Assembly: GCF_001652275.1 (NCBI RefSeq)
Contig: NZ_LVZK01000001.1
Span: 1,798,001 to 1,862,000 of the forward strand
Source: Peptidiphaga gingivicola
GTDB taxonomy: Bacteria; Actinomycetota; Actinomycetes; Actinomycetales; Actinomycetaceae
DNA: 64,000 bases
Reading direction: 5' to 3'
Notes under the pieces: generated by a model
What the model saw: the letters and a program-made list of their open reading frames with translations, nothing else
Told to the model about the DNA's origin: nothing
Databases searched by the model: none
Part shown: positions 1 to 9,056 of the stretch, in pieces
Layout of the letters: every line of letters begins with the position of its first letter
How positions within the stretch are numbered: the stretch's first letter is position 1
Program-made: the position numbers and the translations under genes

Positions 1-1
1 C

Positions 2-316
2 CTTCTCCCCCTCATGCGCGAACGCGGCGTGGACCTCATGGCCTACTCGCCGCTCGAGCAGGGAAGGCTCTTCCAGGGCCAGCCTGGAAAGCTCCTCTCC
101 GAGATCGCCGCAGAGGCGGGGACGACGCCGGCGGCCCTGGCCCTCGCGTGGGCGGTGCGTGAGCCGGGATCGATCGCGATCCCCCGGACATCTTCTCCTG
201 AACGCATGGAGGAAAACGCCTCCGCCCTCCAGGTGACGCTCACCCCGGAGATCCTGCGCGACCTTGACGAGGTGTTCACGCCGCCGTCCGGGCCTCGCCC
301 GCTCGAAGTCCTTTGA
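2..316 (+). CDS. Aldo/keto reductase, C-terminal part (cut by window start)
   Basis: The reading frame is open from base 2, so the N-terminus lies outside the window; the first visible residues are LLPLMRERGVDLMAYSPLEQ. This is the end of an NADPH-dependent aldo/keto reductase TIM barrel: the AYSPLEQGRL strand near the cofactor site, the helix ending in ALALAWAV, and the cofactor-phosphate segment AIPRTSSPERMEENASAL. The catalytic tetrad is upstream and not visible, so the substrate cannot be assigned. The gene converges on the allantoin-locus genes that follow on the minus strand, separated by a hairpin and a short direct repeat. Family confidence is high, function unknown. Confidence 0.85.
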   Translation, partial: LLPLMRERGVDLMAYSPLEQGRLFQGQPGKLLSEIAAEAGTTPAALALAWAVREPGSIAIPRTSSPERMEENASALQVTLTPEILRDLDEVFTPPSGPRPLEVL

Positions 317-350
317 TTCGGGAACTCTCCGTTCTCAGAGGCTGCGGGCG

Positions 351-436
351 CCGTTCCACCCGCTCTAGGCGCTTTGGCGCCCCTCCCGGTCTGCGCCTTC
401 GTCAGACCCGCCGTTCCCACCCGCTCTAGGCGCTTT
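351..436. repeat. 25-bp direct repeat, two copies
   Basis: Bases 351-375 and 411-436 are two copies of the same word, CCGTTC(C)CACCCGCTCTAGG followed by CGCTTT, differing by one inserted C. They lie 60 bp apart in the non-coding gap after the aldo/keto reductase. No function is evident. Confidence 0.6.
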
Positions 437-470
437 GATCGGCAGGCACGGCGCTTTGCCCGACGGGCGC

Positions 471-520
471 AAAAACGAGCGGGGCTCGCCGGCGTCGATC
501 AAAATGGCGAGCCCCGCTCG
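471..520 (-). terminator. Rho-independent terminator of hyi
   Basis: A perfect 15-bp inverted repeat (476-490 with 506-520, 15-nt loop) is followed, reading the minus strand, by a run of five T (471-475). It sits 15 bp beyond the stop codon of the hydroxypyruvate isomerase gene and should end the five-gene operon that starts with allantoinase. Confidence 0.85.
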
Positions 521-534
521 GGCAGGGGCGGAGT

Positions 535-1332
535 TTACGGCAGTTCTGGGAGGTTGCCGAAAGAGTCCGCTGTGGCGACGGTGGGGACGTACTCCAGCGC
601 GACCCAGCCGTCATATCCCGCCTTCTTCATAGAGGCAAGCAAACCCGCGATGTCCAGGTCGCCGGTCCCCGGCTCCCCGCGGCCGGGGAAGTCGGCGATC
701 TGGCAGTGGGCGGCTGCTCCTCCGTCGCCCGCGGCGACGGCTGCGACGTCGTCCCCGTTGGCGGCCAAGTGATAGAGGTCGCACAGGAAGCCGACGTTTT
801 CGACGCCGCGCTCGGCCTTGAGCTTTTCCACCACGGCCAAGGTCTGGGCGGCCGTCTTCAAGGGATATTCGGCGGCGCCCGAAACGGGTTCGACCAAAAC
901 CGTCGCCCCGATCTCGGCCGCGGCCTTGGCCGCGAACTCGAGGTTGTCGATCGCAACGGCGTCTTGCACCACGGCGTCGACGCCCTCCTGGCGAAGGCCG
1001 TACAGGGCGTTGAACGCCTTGCACCCGAGCTCCCGCCCGATTTCCACTGCGACGGGAACGTTCGCCTTGAAATCGTCGACGCGCGAGGGAAGCGAGACGA
1101 GTCCGCGCTCTCCCCCGGGCATGTCGCCGGCGAAAAAGTTGAGCCCGATGAGCTGAACGCCGGCGTCGCGGATCGAAGCGACGAAGGCGTCGATATCCTC
1201 GCGCTCGGGAACCGCGACGTCCCACGGCCACCAGAACTCCACGGCCTTGAAGCCGGCGTCGGCGGCTGCCTTGGCCCGCTCGAGGACGGGAAGCTCCTTG
1301 AACATGATCGAACAGTTGACTGCGTACTCCAT
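535..1332 (-). CDS. hyi: Hydroxypyruvate isomerase
   Basis: A 265-residue xylose-isomerase-like TIM-barrel protein that matches hydroxypyruvate isomerase in length and pattern: MEYAVNCSIMFKELP at the start, VEFWWPW, LIGLNFFAGDMPGGERG, a conserved glutamate in LVEPVS, DLYH, and the terminal GWVALEY region with its glutamate. The enzyme interconverts hydroxypyruvate and tartronate semialdehyde, the product of glyoxylate carboligase, which is encoded just upstream. Start ATG is preceded by AAGGA at good spacing. It is the last gene of the allantoinase operon and is followed by a strong terminator. Cytoplasmic. Assignment rests on family pattern plus neighbours. Confidence 0.88.
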   Translation of the reverse strand: MEYAVNCSIMFKELPVLERAKAAADAGFKAVEFWWPWDVAVPEREDIDAFVASIRDAGVQLIGLNFFAGDMPGGERGLVSLPSRVDDFKANVPVAVEIGRELGCKAFNALYGLRQEGVDAVVQDAVAIDNLEFAAKAAAEIGATVLVEPVSGAAEYPLKTAAQTLAVVEKLKAERGVENVGFLCDLYHLAANGDDVAAVAAGDGGAAAHCQIADFPGRGEPGTGDLDIAGLLASMKKAGYDGWVALEYVPTVATADSFGNLPELP

Positions 1333-1352
1333 AATGTGTCCTTTCGTCTGTT

Positions 1353-1389
1353 GGCGGCCGGCCTCGCGAGCCCTGACGGGCCGGCCGCC
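1353..1389. repeat. Intercistronic inverted repeat between gcl and hyi
   Basis: Perfect 11-bp arms (1353-1363 and 1379-1389) around a 15-nt loop lie in the 168-bp gap between the two genes. On the minus strand there is no T-run after it, so it is more likely an mRNA-stabilising or attenuating stem than a full terminator. Confidence 0.55.
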
Positions 1390-1500
1390 GATGTCATGCT
1401 TAGCGGGTTCGCCGGCGCCCGGCTTTTTCGCGCCGGGCCCGACCGATCCCGTTCGGGCTCAATGTCGGCGCCGGACGCCGATGCCGCCGTCTCGCCCGGC

Positions 1501-3288
<1,788 letters not shown>

Positions 3289-3329
3289 GTAAATCTCCTA
3301 GCGAACTCGGCGGCCTGCTGAGTGTTTCT

Positions 3330-3375
3330 GCGTCCGGGCCTCCGTGGGCCCGCCGGTAAACGGAGGCCCGGACGC
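3330..3375 (-). terminator. Strong stem-loop between the DUF3830 gene and gcl
   Basis: Perfect 16-bp arms (3330-3345 and 3360-3375) with a 14-nt loop lie 24 bp after the DUF3830 stop codon. There is no T-run, so it may act as a partial terminator or as a processing/stability element that sets different expression of the upstream and downstream genes of the operon. Confidence 0.5.
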
Positions 3376-3399
3376 GGGGCGTACGCGCGCCCCGATCGA

Positions 3400-3816
3400 T
3401 CAGAGTGGCCGGAACTCGATGTCCTGGGCGCCTTCCCACAGGAACTTCTCGCCCAGAGCCTTGAGGTTCTCGTTGCCCTCGACGATCGTGGCGAAATGGT
3501 TGCCGGGGAGCTGGCCGGCCTTCGATGCAAAGTTGACGTAACCGTACCCGATGAGGAGCTCGGTTTCCGACTTTCCTCCCGGATAGATGACGATCTCGCC
3601 GGGAAGCGGGTAGCAGGTTCCGTTCTCGTGTCCGATGCCCAGATCGAGGTCCCCGAAGGGGATCCACCCGGCCTGGCCCGACCAGCGAACGTGAATGATC
3701 TTCGACTTCAGGCCCAGCAGGTGCTTCTTGAAGGCGGCGACCGTCTCCGGCGCCATGTCCTCATGATAGACGGCCTTGAAGGTGTAGCCGCCGGCCAAAA
3801 TCTCGAAATCTGCCAT
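3400..3816 (-). CDS. DUF3830 family protein (cyclophilin-like fold)
   Basis: 138 residues, beginning MADFEILAGGYTFKAVYHED and containing the family's LPGEIVIYPGGKSETELLIGYG segment and the FASKAGQLPGNHFATI loop. I recognise it as DUF3830, small cyclophilin-like proteins of unproven activity that tend to occur beside amidohydrolases and ureide or pyrimidine catabolic genes. No signal peptide or membrane segment. It lies 40 bp downstream of the carbamoyltransferase gene and is separated from gcl by a long stem-loop. It may bind or process a ureide intermediate, but that is a guess from context. RBS AAGGAAGG precedes the ATG. Confidence 0.7.
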   Translation of the reverse strand: MADFEILAGGYTFKAVYHEDMAPETVAAFKKHLLGLKSKIIHVRWSGQAGWIPFGDLDLGIGHENGTCYPLPGEIVIYPGGKSETELLIGYGYVNFASKAGQLPGNHFATIVEGNENLKALGEKFLWEGAQDIEFRPL

Positions 3817-3856
3817 TTGTGTTTGTCCTTCCTTGAAGTGCTTTGTTTGCGGCGAC

Positions 3857-4858
3857 TCAGGCGCCGAGGATCGCGGTCAGCAGAGCCATGCGGATCGACA
3901 CCGAGTGGAGGATCGACTCGAAGCACAGCTGGTTCGGGGTGTCGTCGATTGCGAGGTCCATCTCGCCCGCGCGGCGCGGAAGCGTGTGGGTCACATAGAT
4001 CATGTGCCCCTTCTCGCGCTCCTCGTCGAGCGTCTCGTGCTTGACGAAGTAATCGTCCATCACCTTCTTGAAGGCCTCGGCGGTGGCGCCGGCGGGCGCC
4101 GAGCAGCCGGGCAGATAGACGAGGTCCTTGTCCCGGATGAACTCGTTGAAGGAGTCCTTCTCGAAATCGTAGGCCTCCTCGAGCTTGGCGTTCGGGTAGT
4201 TTTTCTTGATGTTCTCGATGACCTCGCGGGGAACTGCTTTGTCCTTGGGAGAGGCGATGGTCACCTCGGCGCCCAGCCGTGCCAGGCCCTGCGCCATCGA
4301 GTGGCCGGTTCGCGCCTCGATCATGTCCGCGGCGGCAACCGTGACCTTGAGCCCTTCGATGTGGCCGAACTTGCGCCACAGGGTGTACAGGTCGAGCAGC
4401 GCCTGGGTCGGATGCTCCCAGTGGCCCCAGCCGCCGTTGATGACCGGCGCCGAGCTGTACGACGCGCCTTCGCGGGCATCGACGTCGTTCGGGTGGCGCA
4501 ACACGATGACGTTGGCATACTGGGAGACGCAGCGGAGCATGTCCGCCAGCGACTCTTCCTTCGCGATCGACGACGTCGTCTGCGGGGTGTTTTCGACGAT
4601 GACGTTGCCGCCCATGCGGTACATCGCCGTCTCGAAGCTCATGCGCGTGCGCGTCGAGGGCTGGAAGAAGAGAAGCGAGACGATGGCGTCGGGGTACAAC
4701 TGCCAGTTTCCGCGGTTCTGCAGCTCGAGGTTGCGTCCGAGCTCAAAGAGCGCGAGCAGCTGGTCGTTCGTCATCGAATTGATCGAGATGAAACTCTGCC
4801 CCTCGAAGTCGACCTCTCGGATGAGAGACTTGATCGACTGCATAGGAAGTGGTGCCAC
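3857..4858 (-). CDS. Aspartate/ornithine carbamoyltransferase-family enzyme of the allantoin locus
   Basis: 333 residues. The carbamoyl-phosphate site is intact: FFQPSTRTRMSFETAM near residues 75-90, the LRHPND segment, and HPTQALLDLYTLWRKFG near residue 150. The second-substrate region (LPRRAGEMDLAIDDTPNQ) does not carry the SMG loop of ornithine transcarbamylases, and it is not plain PyrB because the N-terminal HLL-type ATCase motif is replaced and the gene is far from pyrimidine genes. It sits directly between allantoinase and DUF3830, so the acceptor is probably a ureide-derived amine, and the physiological direction could be phosphorolysis giving carbamoyl phosphate. Start is GTG preceded by AAGGAGG. 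Family assignment is secure; substrate is inferred from context only. Confidence 0.8.
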   Translation of the reverse strand: MAPLPMQSIKSLIREVDFEGQSFISINSMTNDQLLALFELGRNLELQNRGNWQLYPDAIVSLLFFQPSTRTRMSFETAMYRMGGNVIVENTPQTTSSIAKEESLADMLRCVSQYANVIVLRHPNDVDAREGASYSSAPVINGGWGHWEHPTQALLDLYTLWRKFGHIEGLKVTVAAADMIEARTGHSMAQGLARLGAEVTIASPKDKAVPREVIENIKKNYPNAKLEEAYDFEKDSFNEFIRDKDLVYLPGCSAPAGATAEAFKKVMDDYFVKHETLDEEREKGHMIYVTHTLPRRAGEMDLAIDDTPNQLCFESILHSVSIRMALLTAILGA

Positions 4859-4892
4859 GTGAGTTCCTCCTTAGTGGAATATGGCTTGGTGT

Positions 4893-6230
4893 TTACTTGT
4901 TGTCACGCGTGATTTCACGCCCGCGCGCGGGGCCGTGGGGCTCGACGGGCTCGCCCGCCAGCCACGTCGCCTTGACGACGCCCGCGAGCTCCCTTCCGTG
5001 GTAAGGGGACACAGGGTTCTTGTGGAAGAGCTTGTCTTTGTCGACGACGAAGGTCTCATCCGGGGCCACCGCGATGAGATCGGCGGCCGCCCCGACCTCG
5101 ATGGATCCTTTGCCCGCGAGGCCGACGACGGCCGCCGGGTTTGAGCCTTGCCACCGGGCGACGTCGCTGAGGCTCGCCCCGAGCTTGCGCCCTTCCGTCC
5201 ACACTGCGGAGAAACCGAGTTGAACCGAGGAGATGCCGCCCCATGCGGCGCCGAAGTCTCCGGTGTCGAGGTGCTTGAGCTCGGCCGTCGACGGCGAATG
5301 GTCCGAGGCGACGAGGTCGATGACGCCCTCTTGGAGCGCCTTCCACAGGCCGATTCGATTGGCATGGCCGCGCAGGGGCGGGCAGCACTTGTACTCGGTG
5401 GCGCCGTCGGGTATCTCCTCGGCGTCGAAGGTCAGGTAGTGCGGCGCCGTCTCGACGGTGAGCGGCAGGCCTTCGGCCTTGGCCCTCCGAATGGAATCGA
5501 CGGCACCGGCCGAACCGAGGTGCAGGATGTGCGCGCGGCACCCCGTCTGACGAACGGCTTCGACGACGAAATCGACGGAGGCGTTCTCCGCTTCGGCCGG
5601 ATGCGAGTTCATGAAGGCCTCGTAGGAGCGTCCGTCGCACCCCGGCGCGGAGTCGAGGACCGAGGCGTCCTCCGCGTGAATGATGAGAAGGCCGCCGAAG
5701 GAAGCGATCTCCTTCATCGCCGCCAGCAGCGTGGGCCGGTCGACGTACGGGTACTCGTCGAGCCCCGAATCGCCGAGGAAGCACTTGAAGCCGAAGACTC
5801 CGGCCTCCCACATGGGCCGCAGCTCCTGGATGTTCCCCGGTATGACGCCGCCCCAAAAGCCGACGTCCATGGAAAGCTTGCCGCGCGCAGCCTCTTTCTT
5901 CAGCTCGAGGTTTTCGAGCGAGGTGGTGCACGGGCTCGAATTCAAGGGCATGTCGACGAGGGTCGTGAATCCTCCCGCCGCGGCGGCCCGAGTGGCCGTC
6001 TCATACCCTTCCCATTCTGTGCGGCCCGGTTCGTTGACGTGAACGTGAATGTCGATCAGACCCGGCATCAGAGCCTGGTCGTCGGGGACGATCACCTCCT
6101 CGTCGGCTTCCCACGGGGCGTCCTTTTCGAGGATTCCAACCACCGTGCCGTCTTCGACGGCAATCGCCGCGGGCTTTTCGCCGTCGGGAAGCACGACGCG
6201 CTCGGCGCGCCAAATCTTCCTCGTTGCCAT
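4893..6230 (-). CDS. allB: Allantoinase
   Basis: 445 residues, an amidohydrolase-superfamily cyclic amidase that hydrolyses allantoin to allantoate. Metal-centre landmarks are visible in order: DIHVHVNEPGRTEWEGYET (first His pair), the carbamylatable lysine in GFKCFLGDSG, HAED, ILHLGSAG and the catalytic aspartate in SDHSPST. The NEPGRTEWEG signature and the DMPLNSSP segment favour allantoinase over dihydroorotase or hydantoinase. It is the promoter-proximal gene of the operon allB - carbamoyltransferase - DUF3830 - gcl - hyi, with an AAAGGGAA ribosome site and a putative IclR operator 72 bp upstream of the ATG. Cytoplasmic. Confidence 0.93.
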   Translation of the reverse strand: MATRKIWRAERVVLPDGEKPAAIAVEDGTVVGILEKDAPWEADEEVIVPDDQALMPGLIDIHVHVNEPGRTEWEGYETATRAAAAGGFTTLVDMPLNSSPCTTSLENLELKKEAARGKLSMDVGFWGGVIPGNIQELRPMWEAGVFGFKCFLGDSGLDEYPYVDRPTLLAAMKEIASFGGLLIIHAEDASVLDSAPGCDGRSYEAFMNSHPAEAENASVDFVVEAVRQTGCRAHILHLGSAGAVDSIRRAKAEGLPLTVETAPHYLTFDAEEIPDGATEYKCCPPLRGHANRIGLWKALQEGVIDLVASDHSPSTAELKHLDTGDFGAAWGGISSVQLGFSAVWTEGRKLGASLSDVARWQGSNPAAVVGLAGKGSIEVGAAADLIAVAPDETFVVDKDKLFHKNPVSPYHGRELAGVVKATWLAGEPVEPHGPARGREITRDNK

Positions 6231-6301
6231 TGGTGTTTCCCTTTCTAAATCGTCGTTGATCTGGGAACTTCGCGCTCTCTTTCCACGATTCTAACGCAAA
6301 A

Positions 6302-6316
6302 TTCCACGATGCGGAA
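6302..6316. promoter_or_regulatory. Putative IclR-family operator upstream of allB
   Basis: TTCCACGATGCGGAA is a near-palindrome (TTCC at one end, GGAA at the other, five of six arm positions symmetric). The identical 15-mer occurs at 11347-11361 upstream of the second permease operon, at nearly the same distance from the start codon. It lies in the AT-rich divergent region between allB and the IclR gene, which makes that regulator the likely ligand. Confidence 0.65.
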
Positions 6317-6436
6317 GCGGAAAGAAAACGTCGTTTTTATTGTTTTTTGATTTTATTAGTTACGTTTTGGGACTTTAGCGATTTTTAGTTTATGAGACGT
6401 GCGCTGCTAGCCGCAGACCTCGCCAAACCGATGGGG

Positions 6437-6457
6437 TAGGCTACGTAAGTCAGCCTA
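6437..6457. promoter_or_regulatory. Inverted repeat over the leader of the IclR gene
   Basis: TAGGCT, nine bases, AGCCTA: a perfect 6-bp inverted repeat ending one base before the AAGGAG ribosome site of the regulator gene. It could be an autoregulatory operator or a small leader hairpin; it does not match the TTCC/GGAA box. Confidence 0.35.
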
Positions 6458-6468
6458 AGGAGCAGCTT

Positions 6469-7260
6469 ATGTCCACCGAGAAGCAAACCTCGCGATCAAA
6501 TTCCACGGTTCAGGCTGTGAGCCGTGCCTTCGACATACTTGAGATCGTCGCCTCCGCCGGTTCGCCGATTAGCATGACGGACATTTGCAAACAAGCAAAG
6601 CTGCCGAGACCCACCGCCCATCGCCTCCTGCGCACGCTCATGGTCAGCGGATACATCTATCAGACGCCGCACAGGAAGTATGCCCTGGGCACCCGGCTCA
6701 TCTCGCTTTCGCGCTACGCGGGCGGCGCCCTCGGGGTGGCCCTCCGCCCGATCCTCACGAAGGCCGTCGTCACCCTGGACGAATCGGTTTCCGTGGCGAT
6801 GCTCGACCAAGACTATGCACGATACATCTCCCACGTCCCCTCCGAGCGCGCACGGCGCATGTTCACCGAGGTCGGAAACCAGGTCTCCCTCCACGCCACA
6901 GGCGTCGGCAAGGCGATTCTCGCGGCCATGCCCCACGCTCAGGCCCTCGCGACGATCGAGCGGACCCAGCTGCGTGCCTTCACGCCGACGACGATCACCG
7001 ACAAGGACGAACTCATACGGGAAATCGAATTGACCCGCGAACGCTCCTACGCGCTCGACAACGGCGAGCACGAACGCGGTCTGCGCTGCGTGGCCGTTCC
7101 GGTTCCCGGAGATCTGTATCTCGCCGTCTCCGTTTCGGCCCCCGCCGAGCGCATCACGGACTACCTCATCAAAAACTCGATAGTTCCGACGCTGTATTGC
7201 ACAGCCGACGACATCGCCGGCGCCCTCTCGGCGGAGGCCGATCGCCACTCTCAGCCCTGA
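6469..7260 (+). CDS. IclR-family transcriptional regulator of the allantoin locus
   Basis: 263 residues. N-terminal winged helix-turn-helix at about residues 14-80 (VSRAFDILEIVA, MTDICKQAKLPRPTAHRLLRTL) followed by the IclR effector domain with LHATGVGKAILA near residue 150 and LDNGEHERGLRCVAVPV near 210, which is the usual signature. Such regulators usually repress ureide or aromatic catabolic genes until a small acid, for example glyoxylate or a ureide, binds the C-terminal domain. It is divergent from allB and its 3' end overlaps the convergent permease gene by 10 bp. Start ATG has AAGGAG at ideal spacing. Effector is not known from sequence. Confidence 0.92.
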   Translation: MSTEKQTSRSNSTVQAVSRAFDILEIVASAGSPISMTDICKQAKLPRPTAHRLLRTLMVSGYIYQTPHRKYALGTRLISLSRYAGGALGVALRPILTKAVVTLDESVSVAMLDQDYARYISHVPSERARRMFTEVGNQVSLHATGVGKAILAAMPHAQALATIERTQLRAFTPTTITDKDELIREIELTRERSYALDNGEHERGLRCVAVPVPGDLYLAVSVSAPAERITDYLIKNSIVPTLYCTADDIAGALSAEADRHSQP

Positions 7261-8795
7261 GCCTCGGCGGCTTTGTCCGCATTCTCGGCTTCGGCGGCCA
7301 TTGCGGCGGCTACGGACTCGCGAAGAGAATCGTCGTTCCTCATCGTCAGGTAGGTCAGAAGGCCGCCGAGGGCCGCGCCTATGAACCACGAGAAAGAGGA
7401 GGCCGCCTCAAAGAACGGCATGTCAAGGGCGGCCTTGCCTCCCTTTGCAAAGGGGCCGTCCGTCTTCGCGAGGACTCCGAGGATCACGAAGGCCGCGGAA
7501 ATGATCGACGATCCCACGGTCACCCATATGGCCTTCATGTTCCAGCCTTTGGCGTAGGTGTAGTGCCCCTCTTCCTTGAACAGATCTGGCACGAGGACCT
7601 TCTGCCTGCGCAGGATGAAATAGTCGACCATGATGATCCCAAACAGCGGCCCGAGCACCGCCCCGACCCCTTCGAGGAAGATGTTGACGACAACGGGACT
7701 GTTGAACAGTCGCCAGGGAAGGATGACCAGGGCGATGCAGGCCGATATGAGGCCGCCCTTCTTGAAGTCAATGTGCTTGGGGGCGGCGTTGGCCAAGTCG
7801 TACGCCGGCGAAACGAAGTTTGCTACGACGTTGATGCCGAGGGTCGCCACCGCAAAGGTGATCGCCCCGAGGATCGCGGCCGGCACCGAGTCGATGCGGC
7901 TGACCACCTCTACGGGGTCGAAGATGTACTTTCCATAGACTTTGAGCGTTCCTGCCGTGACAAGCACCGAGACCACGGAAAAGGCGATGAAGTTGACCGG
8001 AAGCCCCCACAGATTGGCCCGCGTCACCGACCGGCGGTCGGGTGCGTTGCGCGAAAAGTCGCAGAAGTTGAGCATGAGGGTCGAGAAGTAACTGACCGTC
8101 AATGCTGTCGCCGCGAGGAATGCGTGAAGCGTTCCGAACTTCGGCGTCGCATTGCTGAGATCGAGGTTCACCTGCCAGTCGGCCTGGTAGAGAATGTAGA
8201 CGGTGAGAAGAGCCATGACCACCCACACGGCCGGCCCCGCCCAGTCCTGGAAGCGGCGAATCGTCTCCATGCCGTTGCGCAGCAGCAAAAGCTGGAGCGC
8301 CCACATAAGGAGGAAGGCTACCCATCCGATCAGCGACAGGCCCAGGATGTTCGTCGTTGTCCAGACGGTGCCTTTGATGTCGGGAACGAGCTTGAGCACG
8401 AGGATGACGACGGCGTGGGAGGCGAGATAGGTCTGGATGCCATACCAGGCGATGGCGACGAAGCCTCGGATGAGCGCGGGGACGTTGGCGCCGAAGGTGC
8501 CGAAGGCGATGCGCGCGAGAACCGGGTACGGCAGTCCCGTCGCCTGCCCCATCCAACCTGAGAGGTTCATGAGCATGAAGGCGATGATGATGCCGAAGGT
8601 CAGCGACAAGAAGACGTTTCCGGCGCCCAACCCCAAACCGAAGAGCCCCGCGGCGAAGGTGTACCCGCCGATCGAGTGGATGTCTGACATCCACATGGCG
8701 AAAAGGGAGTAGAACGTCCAGGTTCGTTGTTCGGCCGGAGCCAGGTCCTCGTTGTACAGCCGTGGCGAAAGGCCCTCGGGAACTTGTGTACTCAC
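7251..8795 (-). CDS. NCS1-family permease (allantoin/uracil/hydantoin type)
   Basis: 514 residues with about twelve hydrophobic segments. The NCS1 hallmarks are present: NEDLAPAEQRTWTFYSLFAMW at the N-terminus, RIAFGTFGANVPALIRGFVAIAWYGIQT near residue 110, and the FCDFSRNAPD loop. This family imports allantoin, hydantoins, uracil or purine bases with Na+ or H+. In an allantoinase locus, allantoin or a related ureide is the natural guess. I start it at a GTG (8795) preceded by AAAGGA rather than at an upstream in-frame GTG/ATG that would add a basic RRRRR leader and overlap a 9-bp inverted repeat. Its stop overlaps the convergent IclR gene. Confidence 0.88.
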   Translation of the reverse strand: MSTQVPEGLSPRLYNEDLAPAEQRTWTFYSLFAMWMSDIHSIGGYTFAAGLFGLGLGAGNVFLSLTFGIIIAFMLMNLSGWMGQATGLPYPVLARIAFGTFGANVPALIRGFVAIAWYGIQTYLASHAVVILVLKLVPDIKGTVWTTTNILGLSLIGWVAFLLMWALQLLLLRNGMETIRRFQDWAGPAVWVVMALLTVYILYQADWQVNLDLSNATPKFGTLHAFLAATALTVSYFSTLMLNFCDFSRNAPDRRSVTRANLWGLPVNFIAFSVVSVLVTAGTLKVYGKYIFDPVEVVSRIDSVPAAILGAITFAVATLGINVVANFVSPAYDLANAAPKHIDFKKGGLISACIALVILPWRLFNSPVVVNIFLEGVGAVLGPLFGIIMVDYFILRRQKVLVPDLFKEEGHYTYAKGWNMKAIWVTVGSSIISAAFVILGVLAKTDGPFAKGGKAALDMPFFEAASSFSWFIGAALGGLLTYLTMRNDDSLRESVAAAMAAEAENADKAAEAQG

Positions 8796-8815
8796 GGAAT
8801 TCCTTTCTGTAGGCG

Positions 8816-8839
8816 GTTTGCGGCGTCGTCGCCGCAAAC
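8816..8839. repeat. 9-bp inverted repeat upstream of permease gene
   Basis: GTTTGCGGC, GTCGTC, GCCGCAAAC: perfect 9-bp arms, 21 bp upstream of the GTG start. It could be an operator or a leader stem. The remaining gap 8840-9056 to the racemase gene shows no gene and no copy of the TTCC/GGAA box. Confidence 0.45.
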
Positions 8840-9056
8840 CGGCGGCGTCCCTTTCGGAACTCCCCCGCGATGTAAGAGTCGGCCGCAGCCCGCGGGGTGA
8901 TGGGAAGGGCCAGCAGACCTTTCGGTCCGGTTCGGCTGCGTCCGCTGAATCGCGTGATGCGGACGCCGCCGACTGATTGCGTGACGGATTCGGTTGTGCG
9001 TGACAGCCGCCGCAACGCGGCGAACTTTAGGCGCGACTGCCTGCCGGAGGATCTTG

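Noticed and set aside
351-436. Possible CRISPR or attachment-site repeat
   Set aside because: Only two copies of the 25-bp word, no further spacers and no integrase or Cas gene nearby.
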